From Acanthopleura granulata (taxonomy: Eukaryota; Mollusca; Polyplacophora; Chitonida; Chitonidae): a DNA stretch of 64,000 nt. Below, piece after piece: positions 39,668 to 51,741 of the stretch. The stretch is from NCBI GenBank assembly GCA_016165875.1, contig JABBOT010000023.1, positions 3,759,644 through 3,823,643 of the forward strand. Direction: 5' to 3'. Made by a program: the position numbers and the translations under genes. The notes under the pieces are model-generated. The model saw nothing but the letters and a program-made list of their open reading frames with translations. It was not told where the DNA came from and made no database searches. Positions within the stretch are counted from its first letter, which is position 1, and the number at the start of each line of letters is the position of its first letter.

Positions 39668-42600
39668 CGTGTTTGTATTTTGTCAGTTTTACATGTACAT
39701 ACAAGAAAACAGGTGTACAAAATTCTGGCCAGTTCAACATGACACACATACATATAATGTATGCCAGCTGGCACAGGTCATTATGTTCTAATGTTGCTGT
39801 TTTGTTTTTCATTCAACTAACAAGCTGAGCTTCACTGAAATCCTTGAAGGCTTCAAAACTCATCCAACCATGGTTTACATTCAGGCTACTACATCACGTC
39901 AAAAACAACTGGAGTGTAAAAATCTTCATAGAGCATGATAAAGAAAACATCCAAAAAAATGAACAGGTGTCTCATGGCATGGCATGCAGCAGTCATCTGG
40001 TTTACAGCTCTTTATGTGTGCGTCTACTGTTACTGATGTCAATCATCATTCCGTATCAGCACACTCCATGTATATGTAGGCAAATCAATGTCTGGTGATT
40101 ATATCATGCTTAACACTACATGGACTTAGCAATGGTACGTTCGCCACACAGTCCTACCAAATGGTCAGATTACCGTATGTACATGTCTTGGCCACCTCAT
40201 TACATCGTGAAGATTTGATCATTTTCACTTCTGCTCCATTGTTAAGTCCGCCAGGTGACAGCAAATGCATAAAGTTCGTGTTAGTATCAATGGTAATTAA
40301 GGCATCACTTTCTAGCTACAACGAAGCACAAGATAGGCTGTTCCATGTATACTCCATGTTTGACAACCATACATGTGTATTCACACTCCAGTGTCAAATA
40401 TACAGGACCAAGAACATTTACATGTCCACGGGCTCAACTCGACACACTGAAATATGGTCCACAAACTGGTGTACTGCAAAACTTGTTCCACAAGTATCTA
40501 TCTCTTAGTGGTTTCTGCGAATGTCACCAATCAAATCATAGCCACAAGATAACTGTCCACAAGACCGCATTCTGCATGTTCTGAATCAGGTGCAAAGAAC
40601 TGATGTCAACCGTATGCTGTGGGTGTATATTGCATACATGGGTGACAAGTGTACACAGCTGTCAGTCACACTGCCCTGACTCCTTCATGCTGCTGTCAGA
40701 CACATACATGTTCAGGGTACATGCAGTGTACGGCCACATGTGAATTTCACGTCCCGGCTTTATCCAACCAGCATTATCAGTATGTAATCCAGTGAAAACA
40801 CAACCAACAAGGGTTGACAAATCACATGCCCTGTTGCCATGACAACATGCTTCACAATCTTCAAATGTTAATGTTCTTGTATACATGTACATCTGATCTG
40901 ATATTTTATAGTGCTTCAGCACACTGTTAAAGGTTACAAACTAAAAAAAATTACTGCCTATCATCCTTATTCACTGGCTTGGTCTGAATGCCACATTCTG
41001 TTTAGTACTAACGAAACTACTGACAAGTCAGAGAAATCCAGAACACCAATGGTACGAACATTTATTTAGGCCACAGTCTGTGATCCGTTCATTTGCATAT
41101 ATGCATGAATGCACAGCTACGTCATGTACATGTAACAACAAATGTTGTTAATTAAGCAAGACAACAGCTGGTCTGACTCCTAATATGTAAAAGTGCATGC
41201 ACTCCACAGAGTATGTCCTTCACTCAAAATGCAAAACTGCTTGGCTCAATGAAATCACCATACTTAACGTGTCGCCTGGTAACAGATGTTAACAGATGGT
41301 CGCCAATCCGTGCACAATCCAAACCTTATATCCTCACAGGCTATATTATTTTCAACATGCATTAGATTAATCTAGTTTTAATACACAAAACTCTTTTCTT
41401 TTTTTTTTCAAAACAAACTGGAGTTCAATTGTTTTTATTTTAAATTTTTTCCTTGCCACGGTACTATACACATATACCTTACTGTAACACCCTGAACAAT
41501 CGGTAAATAGTAAATGTACAGATCTCTGATATATCGCACTAATGTGCAAAAAAAATTGTGATATATACAGTATACAGTCATATATAAATGGACATATCCC
41601 ACAAACGAGGACGGTTGATCGATGGAATTCCTAGAAAAAGTCAGCGAATATCGTCTACATGTATATAACAGCATTCCATTTATTATGAATGGTAGATTCC
41701 ACATGTTGTTCTGATGTGCATTCATCTCCCATTGTGATGCTAGTACATGTTATTTTTCATTTAACTGATTCTTGGTGAAAGTCCCCATGACAAGCCATGA
41801 GATCAGAGAAACATAAACATCTCAGAAGGTTTATATGTACTGTTAGGGGTTCAGCATCTCTGCAGGAAAAGTCAGCCGCCTGAAGGCTACAGTTTATAAT
41901 GATCATGTGACGTGCTATGAATAGTGCATGTACAAGCATCCTTTAAGAGATCTCTATGAGGTCAAACTGCAATCAGAACATCATACTACGCAGAAAGTAG
42001 ACAAAGCTTCTTCTCTCAATCTAGCTGTACATATATGCACGTGTCCATATAAAAGATAATGGTTGAGACGACATAAATGAGATGCCAAATAAGAGCACTG
42101 ATATACATGTAAGTTGTAAAACAGCAAAGCCAGACTTGTTCATAGTCCACGATGTAATGATGGTGGTCAGAATGCTTTGTCAAGCATGACATGCCCCAAT
42201 TCTTCTAATTTTTGGGACACCCAATCTGCCATTTTTAGCTAACGTAGATATAACTATAACAGGGATACAAAGTTTCCGTTTTCTCCTATGGTTAGATCAT
42301 CTAATGACCAACATTTCCACATCTTCACTGTTTCAAAAAAACTGGGAGAGAAATGTAATATTTTCCTTTCAGCAAGACTAATATCTGTTCCAATAATTAG
42401 AAGAATCAGGGGAATGGTAAAGGTAATGGTCACTTGTTTATCGGGCAAACATGTATTGGTAATGGTCAGACTTGTTCATCAGGCATGTTGTAATCAATGG
42501 TAACTTGTTCACTGCTGAAGTTGTGTCCTCTGAGTGAAGACGATACCACTAATTACACCATGACCCCCTTGAGCAATCCAAACTACCTGAGTCAAATCAT

Positions 42601-43129
42601 AGGAGAAGTCAACTAGGATACTGCATGCCTTTTTCAGGTTTCCTCAGGCCGGCACACTCCTAATAAGGGACACAATTGTATAACAGGTACAACCTACATT
42701 AATAAGTGCGCCTTTAAAAACAATACCGTAAATCCTCAACGAATTCGGTCACAGACATTGCATATGTTTTCACATATTGGAGGATCGTTATCTAATTTTC
42801 ACAGATTATTCGATGATATTATTAGAAATTCATGTGTGTCCTTACCAGAACAAAACACTTCAATTTTCCAAATCTTATGAATTAGGTTTTATTAGGTTTT
42901 GAATTAGGTTTTACAAAAATTATACTTTACCGGTCAAATTTGTGCAGGATTTAGGGTAACTGAGTTAAACACTAATATGATGATTGCTTTATATGACTGC
43001 AGTTTAATGTCATATTCAAGATGTTTTCACTTTGACAGATACAACTAACAAGGACATATACAATATAGAATGATGTAATGGTGATGATATGTCCATGTTA
43101 GGTGTGATGTAGTGGGTAAAGCAGTGACA

Positions 43130-43261
43130 TTTATTTATTTATTTATTTGTTTGATGTTTTACGCCGTGAATATCAAAAATATTTCACTTATACGACGGCG
43201 GCCAGCATTGTGGTGGGAGGAAACCGAGCAGAGCTCGAGGGAAACCCACGACCATCCGCAG
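43130..43261 (-). mobile_element. SINE family 1, 5'-truncated, 12-bp target-site duplication
   Basis: Flanked by AAAGCAGTGACA at 43118-43129 and 43262-43273. The clean duplication and close match to the inferred consensus suggest a young insertion. Confidence 0.93.
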
Positions 43262-43825
43262 AAAGCAGTGACAGAACTGGTAGGTATTCATGCATGATGT
43301 ATATAAGCACTCATCAATGAATATAGTTAACAATACACCTCACAGCTCGATATAAGCTTTCATACACCTGATCCATTAATCATCAACAGATCAAATGCCA
43401 CTCAGAGAGTATCTATATACATGTATACAAACATGACCATGAAATCTTCACTATGTATTGAAATATGGAGCTTGTGTGTTCTTCAGCATTCACCATTGTA
43501 TATGTTTGTATAGAGCCTGAAGCTAAACCAGATAGTTCTATTCAAAAAGAGAACACTGCCTACGTACATGTATCCCTATGCTTGAAGTGAATGTTAATGT
43601 ACTTTTCCAAAAAACAATCATGACAATACTTAAAGCAGACAGAAAAAAACATGAGTCTGAGTTTATCAGTTGTACATGTAGCATGATTTGTACATAGAAG
43701 TCTAGAAGACTATATAGACAGAATTAGAGTTAGGGCATTCAGAAAAGTTAGTTCTAAATCCTTGACCTTACTGAGTAGAGTAGATATCTGATTTCTCTCA
43801 TGGAGGTCAATGTTTCTGTAATCAA

Positions 43826-44130
43826 AATTAACTTTTAACACCTGTCTGTCATGTGTTAATGTGACTTAGCTGACCTGGTTAATTTAAAGCTTGTCTCTAC
43901 CAAATGTCAACGCGCTATAATGGAGCTGATTAATTTTAACACTGATCTATAATGTGTCAATATGACAAAACTGTGTTGGTTAATTTTAACACCTGTCTCT
44001 AGAGTGACATAATGGAGCTGATTAATTTTAACACTTTTCTATTATGTGTCAACATCACATAACTGTGCTGGTTAAGTTTTAACACCGATCACTTATGAGT
44101 GTGACATGAGTCACGTAACTGAGGTGATTT
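43826..44130. repeat. About 50-bp degenerate tandem repeat
   Basis: Six copies, starts at about 43832, 43881, 43932, 43982, 44023 and 44074. They share (A)ATTTTAACACCTGTCT and a downstream TGACATAA(T/C)..G(A/T)GCTG. Old and diverged. Confidence 0.75.
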
Positions 44131-44771
44131 ATGATCACATGATGCAATAATACCTGCCCAGAAAGGCTGGTGTGACAATAAACAGCAATTTGATCATTAT
44201 GACATGACTTTTTAAGATGAACCAATAAAACAGGTTCATTCTGTTCAAAGAAAACTTCTATAAAAGCCTAATTTAAACATCAGAGATGGGCAGCACTGTT
44301 AAGGGTCAGTCAGATTGCACCCAAAGAATACATTTATACTTCTGTCCTTGTCACTAGGTTAAAACAAACTGATTCCAAAGTTTGTACAGACCTCAGAGAG
44401 ACTACACATACACATATGATGCGGACACATTAACCATAACCACTAGGGTTCACACACAAAGAAAACCTGTTTCCCTGTTTCTGTCATAATTCGCACATGT
44501 GTATGCTGTGGGATCCAGTTTTGCTTTTCAGTAAATTCAGCTTTATTCCTTGTTGCGGCCAGTCTGAAATTTTAATTAATATTACTGACAAAAACGGAGG
44601 CAATGTTGTGAGGATAATTTCGTTACAACTAAATATAATTTGTATCAGTACCGATGTGCGAGGTTGGTGATAACCACATATCTGCAAATGTACAAAGTGA
44701 TCTTGCAAATCCTCTCTAATCTACCCTGCCTTTATATACATTTCACTTTACATAGAACACATATCAAAGTA

Positions 44772-45070
44772 AAATGCCTTGGTGGCCTGGTGGTTAGAGC
44801 GTCCTCCTCAAGGTTGGGATATCTGGGATCAATCCCGGGTCAGGTCATAATAAAATATTTGTAAAATGGTGCTTGTTGCTGCCTTGGCACAGAGTGGTTT
44901 GATCAAACAATCAGGACTGGTTCGCCCTAAGTCAGCATAATGTGACTGGGAGGGTATCATATCTGGTGTCATTGGCATTATGTTCTAGTGCTTTGGCAGA
45001 CAGTATACATACATACATATATATAAGGACTCATCATCATCATACAACTAAAATTTGTTGAGTACGACGT
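44772..45070 (+). mobile_element. SINE family 2, full length, 13-bp target-site duplication
   Basis: tRNA-like head with A-box GGTGGCCTGGTGGTTAGAGC and B-box GGATCAATCCCGG, unrelated body, and a TTGTTGAGTACGACGT end. Flanked by ACATATCAAAGTA at 44759-44771 and 45071-45083. Confidence 0.9.
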
Positions 45071-46638
45071 ACATATCAAAGTATTTCTCAATTATATGTA
45101 CATCTTAAAATCTAGTTCCTGAAATGTAATAAACTCCGATGTACATGTACATAACAGTAACCAACCCTACCCCTCGGATGTCTAATAAAACTGCGACATA
45201 CCACTCTGTAAGCCAGCTTTAAGCTGCATATTCCTGTTTCCAACCCAATTTCACAAGAGTCTAATGTCATAACCTAAGGATTAGAGAGAACCTCCAAAAT
45301 ACATGTGCCTAGTTGCTTTTCATTTGTATACAAAAATGCACCTTCACGGACTACGTTCACACCTGGTTCTGAAGGTTTCCTGTCATTTCATACCAGAATG
45401 GATCTGTCAAAAATAATTTCCACCCAAGATATTTATGGTGTACTTGACTTCCTGTTTTCAAACACTTGACTGTACCTACATATCTTATGATAAAAGGCAT
45501 GAATAAAGACAGATTTTGTGATTAAGGTGAGGCACATCAACATCCCAGAAGCCCTATCTTTTGCACTGTTTCTGTTACCATTTTGGGTACAAACTTTTCA
45601 GGTTTAACAGCGTTACAGGGTGAAATTTACCCAAATAAATTCATGGTCTTATTACTACACATACTGTGTTCCTGAATGTATTAAAGTAATGCCATAAACT
45701 TTCTTTTCATGTCAGATAATTTTCTGCATTTGTTCACGCTGAACCAACTTAGTGTCTGTGAAAAATGCTTGTTCTCAAGTATACCTACACAAGAAAATGT
45801 CAACAGCTAGTTTTACTTCCTTATACTTCTGAAACATGATTTTTGCTATCTCCACCAGCTTTCACTCTGGACGCCTGTTTTGGCTCTACAGCATTTTTTT
45901 TATGTAAATCGCTCGACAACACTGAACAAAACCTGAAGTTACTTGACAGATCACACAAACTACTGAAAGAATGAGAACAAAAGTTTCCACACACTGCAAC
46001 ACTTATGGTACAAGAGACTGGTCTTCATATGTATGCAGGCCTAGAACAGTAAAGAAGGTCCGTGTCAATAGCATGTGTTGTTGTTGTTCAGCTACGTGTA
46101 CCTCTTACCAACGCTATCTTATTTAGCTGTCTTTGATACGTATTTCTTACCCTGCACTTTACACCGACAGCGACAGCATTGGGTTTCTATTAAAACGGTG
46201 ATTCCATTGAGCTGTCACTCACTGGTTGTAATTCTAACGGGATTTGCTGACTGTCGCCTGCTTGTGAATCAGATGTCATTTTGTTCAGCGATCAATAAAC
46301 TCTCCATTCAAGGGCATCATAACAACACAACAGACAGAAGTATAGTATCTGAACGGAGAACTGGCAAACACAGTTTACTAAACACACAGATCCGAAAGGC
46401 TAATACCAAATAAATATTCCTTATGCATTTCTGAAGTTCAAATATTTCATCAGATAAATGATCAGAACGTTCATATTTTAAGTGCAAAGTTTTATTTTCA
46501 GTTCCCAGTATTTTCTTGATGCGAACGCCACCTGGCGGATGTTTGGCGAGTAACACGTGTAGTGTACATATAGTTATCCGCTTCCTCGTGTGTCAGTTTT
46601 TCTAAATTTTTGTTATTAAGTCTGTGGGAACCGAAAGC

Positions 46639-46752
46639 ATGGATTTCAATCAACCTCCTGGGGGATCGTCGATGAGTTCTGCACAGAGAGACCAACTGAT
46701 GGATCAAGTAAAGCAACAGATCGCATTAGCAAATGCACAAGAGTTGCTTCAG
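46639..46752 (+). CDS. TIMM13: TIMM13 exon 1
   Basis: Codons 1-38, from [20 protein letters not shown] to AQELLQ; donor GTACGA. The upstream 100 bp is the likely promoter side; no clear TATA box is seen. Confidence 0.95.
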
Positions 46753-49700
46753 GTACGACTTGTTGTAACCTTCGAAGTTCTACCATCATTGCCATTGGAA
46801 GTCACTGTCACTCACCGACTATGTATTAATACCGTATTGATTTTATGGTGGTTATGAGTGAAAGGATATTTGGTAGTAGTAAGGATGAGGGTGATGTCAC
46901 GTGGTAGTGTGACCACAATTCATTGAAAAATGTCCTTATCGCACTAAACATCGGAAAAGTGGGTCATCGACGAACAATAGCTCAATCTATTCTTTACAAA
47001 TCCTGGACATTTAATTGAGTGTTTCTAGCTCTTTCAGTAACGCTAATCAATGTACTTACTTAATTAAATGGAATTGTCGCCTTGAAACTTCAAAATTGTT
47101 TTGGAAAATGAAGTAGATAAACATATACACTTATTCCCAAGACATACTGTTTTGCATAGAATTAACGTATTCTTATGTATGAAATAACTTTTTATATTAA
47201 AACAAGAGTAAATAAATTTGTCACCTGGTATATGTGCACCACAGCATGAATGTACATTGTATCAGCCAAATATGTCATCTCCGGAAAATGATGAAATGTA
47301 AATGGGGCAAGATCTGGAACAGGCACATGTTAAAAGATGGGCAGCGCTCGTTTGATTATGTGCCTTTCAAAGACGAGGCTAGGTAGTCTTGCATGTGCAT
47401 TGCAGCCCTGTCTGACATCATGAAGGGGCTTATTCAGTGTATAATAAGTGACATTCCCATTTTAGAGGGCTCCCGACCTCAAAATCTCTAGTATCATTTA
47501 TTCGAGACTGCGGACATCTCCACACTTCACCCGCTTGAGGTAGTGACAAGTAGATGAGGAGGTAAAAGATAAGACAGAAAGGAATAGGAAAACTGTGGAA
47601 ATAAGAAAAAAATATGAGAACTGCAGCTGATAATAACCAGAAATTACAGTATGTTTTACTACAGAACAATCTGCATAGCATATGTAAATTATGAACGTTA
47701 ACAAAACCTAGTTTTGGACTTATGAGGCCATGAATCTTATGAGTTCCCTATTAGCTTCCATGTTATTTTGACAATGTTTTCACTGCAGTGTCCGCGAGAG
47801 CAAAACCGCTAAGTCCTGAATGTCGGCAATCTCAAATACATCATTCATGTATGCACACTTCAGAACTATGCTGGTTTTCTAAAGCCGGATATTGATCAGT
47901 TGCCAGGAGTTGAACGTGTTTGACTTTGCTGTTCCTTCATCTTACTGTGTAGGTACTTGATCTTGTCTGTTCTCTTAAAATCGAAGGGTTTTTTTTGTAT
48001 TACTGTAAATGACCTAAAATTTCGTTCAGAAAAGTGCATATTTAGAGGAAAGTAAATGTCATGAAATACTATTTCTAGTGATGAAACTTACAATTTTCCA
48101 GTAGGTCACCTTCCAACTTTCCAAACAAACCCCAAACAATTTTCTAAACTCAGTAAATTGATCAAATTCAGGAAACATAAGCTACTTAGTCTTGTAAGAA
48201 ATATTAGGTCATTTGGGGGCTTCCATGGGTCAGTTGATTAATGCGCTAGTGCAACGTAATGACCCAGGAGCCTGTCACCATTGCAGTCACTGTGATTTCA
48301 AGCCCAGCTCATGCTGGCTTCCTCTCCAACTGTCCGTGAGAAGGTCTCCTAGCAACCTGCGAATGGTTTCCTCCCACCATAATGCTGGCTGTCGTCGTAT
48401 GAGTGAAATATTCTTGAGTAGGGTGTAAAACACCAATCAAATAAATATGATATCATTTAGGGTAAATGATGTCAAAAAAGTGTTGCCTGGTAAACTAAAT
48501 GCTGTTTTTTCCACAGAAAATGTCAGAAAAGTGCTTCAAGAAGTGTATTCACAAACCTGGAACATCATTGGACAGTTCAGAACAGGTAAAACCGACACAT
48601 GGATTTATGAGTTATTTATTTGGTTTATCATCGATTGATGTATTTTTGTATAAAGAAAAGAAAACAATAGTAACAGATAGTTCATGAATCTAAAGTATTG
48701 ACCAGTGTCTATGATGAAGGCAGTGTTTACTATTCCAAAGAAAGGAATACATCACAAGGGAGATAAACACTATCAGATACTACGTCTTGGAAAGTCACAG
48801 GAGCAGCCATTGTGTCAGTGGGCTATAGCAGATGGACCTGAGCTCTCTAATGCTACAGGTAAATCAATGGTATGGGCCCTAATATTCACAAGGGGTAAAA
48901 AACTGACCGAGCTCAGCTGTCATGCTGAACTTTGAATATGGAGTCAGTATTATCTGCGGAAAATAAAGACGGCTACTGAGACCTGGCAATTCATGTGGGC
49001 AGGCACGTTATTACTTTGAAAACTTATATTAACTTTATTGCTGGTTGCATGGACAACCTGTTTTCCACAAACAATAAACAGTAAATGTTTTTTTTTTTTT
49101 TAATAACAAGAATAAATCCTAGGGCTGCCATTTCCTGTAATACCCTACTAAAACTGTTTCACTTGTACTACGGGTGGTGTTTCCAGAGTAAACCATGAAA
49201 TTTCCACATGTGGTGGAAACTTTCCACGTGTGACATATATCATATCATTCGTGATAGACATGTGGTCTTCAAGTCTAGAAGGTAAGACTATGACAATGGC
49301 AGCAGGAGATTTTCAAAAACACTCACCTATTGAAATTGATCCCACATCTCTTCCGACCCAGTGAATGAAAGGCAAGCACCTTGGACACAACCTGCGCATG
49401 GTTTTCTCTTTGGAATAATTGTTTGTGCTCAGTTGCAATGACAATATCACCATTTCTTGCGTAATCTTATCCTGTTCAAGACTGATCTGAAGACCTTTTT
49501 TTTTTGATTGGTGCTTTACGTCGTACTCAGAATATTTCACTTAAAGGGCAGCCCATTATGGTAGGAGGAAACCTCACAGAGCCCCAGATGAAACCCACAA
49601 CCATCCTCTATTAAGGAGAGGACTCGAGCTAGAGCTGATCTCGCAGTGAGTGCATAGGTGAGAGGCACCTGTATCGTTTTACTCTCTAGCATAGACACAG

Positions 49701-50777
49701 ATGGCCAGAGACTTCCCATGGATACTATGGGACTTGGTTAACGGCAAGTTTTGACTCGGTGAAAAATGGTTAACGAGTTTCGAGGATAAAGCACCACAAG
49801 CCAGTGGAAGAGCAGCTATTGTCAAGATAGATTTTAATTTTGTGAACTGATTTGGAAAGGGTATCAGTTATATAAGGTTTTAAGTCAAATTGAGGCGGTT
49901 TTATAACCTGCTTATGAAATATATATATATATATATATGTTCAATAGATTGCTTGTGCAAACTCCTAATTGTGGAAGCTGGAAAACATCAGTTCTCTAGA
50001 CATGCATTACTGTGACACTCAAACCGTTGTCACTCTCTTAACCTATTCTACGTTCTGCATATCTCAATAAACAAGGTTCAACTTGTCATAGTTTCATGCC
50101 TCAAAACCTAATCTGTGTCTGACACTGTTATAGCCGCTGTCCTTTGACAAGGGAGATAATTCAGATCAGGCCTATTCCTGCCTTCATCCAACTACATTTA
50201 GAGGTTTTTTCAATGGAGTTTGATGTATATGCCATGTGTAATTAAAGGTTATTTGACTGTAGCATTAAAGTGCAAGGTAAAATGTGTGACAAAAAATGGT
50301 GACGGAGGCTATTGTTCATTAATGGTTTGAATCATTAACTTTGTGAATAATTTGGTTGTCTCTGTCCATGCTTCTCAAATTAGGCCTAGTTTCGCATTAA
50401 GATCTTATATTTGATATTTGCAGGTGCAGTCCTGTATTAAAGACTGTTATCTTCCTGTGTTGAATACACCCTAGATAAATGAGGTTGTCTTATTAAATTT
50501 CTGTTTCAGCAGCTTCAAATCAAGGGGTGAAAAGTGCACCTTCTTGTTGGTCATGAAGACTCATGTTCTTTACAACTACCAAATAATTCATATACCACTT
50601 TGTGTCACTTGCATGTAAATACCCAAACAGAAGAAGAAAGAAATAAAAAGTAATCACTTTTATCTCCCTTTGTTTTTGTAGAAGTGTGTTGCCATGTGCA
50701 TGGATCGCTACATGGATGCGTGGAATCTTGTATCCCGGGCATACAGCAACAGGCTACAGCGAGAGAGGCATGGATAA
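46639..50777 (+). CDS. TIMM13: TIMM13, small TIM chaperone of the mitochondrial intermembrane space, 3 exons
   Basis: The coding exons are 46639-46752, 48517-48585 and 50682-50777, all joining in phase 0 with GT-AG introns. They encode 92 residues plus stop, against 95 in human. The protein has the twin CX3C motif: CFKKC (residues about 44-48) and CVAMC (about 63-67), which form the two intramolecular disulfides in the intermembrane space. The helix [16 protein letters not shown] and the tail [20 protein letters not shown] are near-identical to animal Tim13. Known role: with TIMM8 it forms a hexamer that escorts hydrophobic precursors such as TIM23 to the inner membrane. No targeting presequence is present, as expected for this family. 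The ATG at 46639 is the first methionine. The gene points away from DOP1. Confidence 0.97.
48007..48214 (-). mobile_element. Dispersed repeat R3 (MITE-like), copy 2, both ends intact
   Basis: Ends AAATGACCTAAAATTTC and, inverted, AAATGACCTAATATTTC. Non-coding, about 208 bp; a SINE begins right at its edge. Confidence 0.75.
48214..48448 (+). mobile_element. SINE family 1, full length, in TIMM13 intron 1
   Basis: Sense on plus: A-box-like TGGGTCAGTTGATTAATGCG, B-box-like GATTTCAAGCCC, core, and AATCAAATAAATA tail. It starts exactly at the end of an inverted-repeat element (48007-48214). Confidence 0.9.
48517..48585 (+). CDS. TIMM13: TIMM13 exon 2
   Basis: Codons 39-61: [20 protein letters not shown] then SEQ. 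Holds the first CX3C. Acceptor is TTTTTTCCACAG, donor GTAAAA. A SINE ends about 70 bp upstream of the acceptor. Confidence 0.96.
49502..49676 (-). mobile_element. SINE family 1, diverged, in TIMM13 intron 2
   Basis: TTGATTGGTGCTTTACGTCG and AATATTTCACTTAA blocks with the GGAGGAAACC core; part of the core is deleted. Confidence 0.82.
50682..50777 (+). CDS. TIMM13: TIMM13 exon 3 and stop
   Basis: Codons 62-92 and [23 protein letters not shown] then [11 protein letters not shown]. Holds the second CX3C. Candidate poly(A) signals (AATAAA) lie at about 51655 (inside a dispersed repeat) and 52946; neither can be chosen from sequence alone. Confidence 0.97.
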   Translation, partial: KCVAMCMDRYMDAWNLVSRAYSNRLQRERHG

Positions 50778-51502
50778 TGTTTGCAGAACTTAGACCTTTT
50801 ATCAAATTGTCTTTTACCTGATTGCCTGTAAGACTGAAGAATGAGTCGTACAAGAGGGGAGCTTTAAGATGACAGCACTCTGACAAAAAGTCTGATATAA
50901 TACTGTCTTTTGGTCAGAGGGGCCGTAACTAGAGTGGTCCAGCTTCAAGGCTGTCATCACCATGGTTCATTTGTGGAAGTGTTTACCTTGCAAAGTATTA
51001 GGACTGAACTGTCTTGGAATACTTAGGGTGAAAAATACCCCATCACTGTCATGGTAGCAAAAGCTTAAGTGGATGTGACTGACAACATGACAGGTGATAT
51101 TTGCAAGGTTGATTGAGTGATGTGAGCTCGAAATTTTTAAAAACATATTTATTGTGCAGGAAAAATTCAGAGGAGAAAGCAAAGAAACAAGCACTGGAAA
51201 ATTCAAAATAGTATATATAGATCTGCGTTGTCTTTCTTTCAGTGGCAGATATGTGCTCTTTAGCCTTCTGCACATACCTCTAGGCTACTCCCAGGTTCCT
51301 AATTTAAATGTCCGTATGCAGATGGATTTCATAGCTTCTTTTATATTACATTTCTACATTAAAGATGCCATAATGGAGGGTGATATTGGTGAGGCAAATC
51401 TGGTCCTGGACATACTTTCAAAAAATTTTGTAAATCAGCTTTTTGTAGATTTTTTCGTAAAGCTTTTATGACACGATAGTACAGACAACATCTTTTTAGC
51501 CA

Positions 51503-51741
51503 TCATTAAAAATGTTTTTTGTGGGTAACACGACGGACACTCCAAAAAGGGATCCTACACTGAAGTTTTTACGGGGCTTTATGTGGAATTTCTTCTTCTT
51601 TCACTTTTCTCCCTGTGTTAATTTCTTTAAAATCCTTATCTCTTTCTTTAGCAAGAATAAAAAAAGAAATATTGCCCTAATGACTGACCATATTTTGAGT
51701 GAAAGAATTGTGTTACCAGCAACAAAAGTATTTTGGTAAGG
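51503..51741 (+). mobile_element. Dispersed repeat R2, copy 2
   Basis: Second copy, downstream of TIMM13, colinear with copy 1 over about 230 bp at an estimated 65-70% identity. Confidence 0.7.

Larger units (their letters stand above)
39700..46600. other. Intergenic between DOP1 and TIMM13
   Basis: Apart from the repeats listed, no coding exon is supported. The DOP1 promoter and any 5' leader exon should lie in the left part and the TIMM13 promoter at the right end. No core promoter motif could be assigned with confidence. Confidence 0.55.

Noticed and set aside
40662..40922. Minus-strand 86-codon frame with several cysteines, briefly considered as a PAN-like module
   Set aside because: The cysteine spacing does not fit PAN/Apple, and there is no acceptor or donor in the right phase.
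46075..46413. Plus-strand 112-codon frame upstream of TIMM13
   Set aside because: Low-complexity Leu/Tyr start, no recognisable domain; overlaps the likely promoter side of TIMM13.
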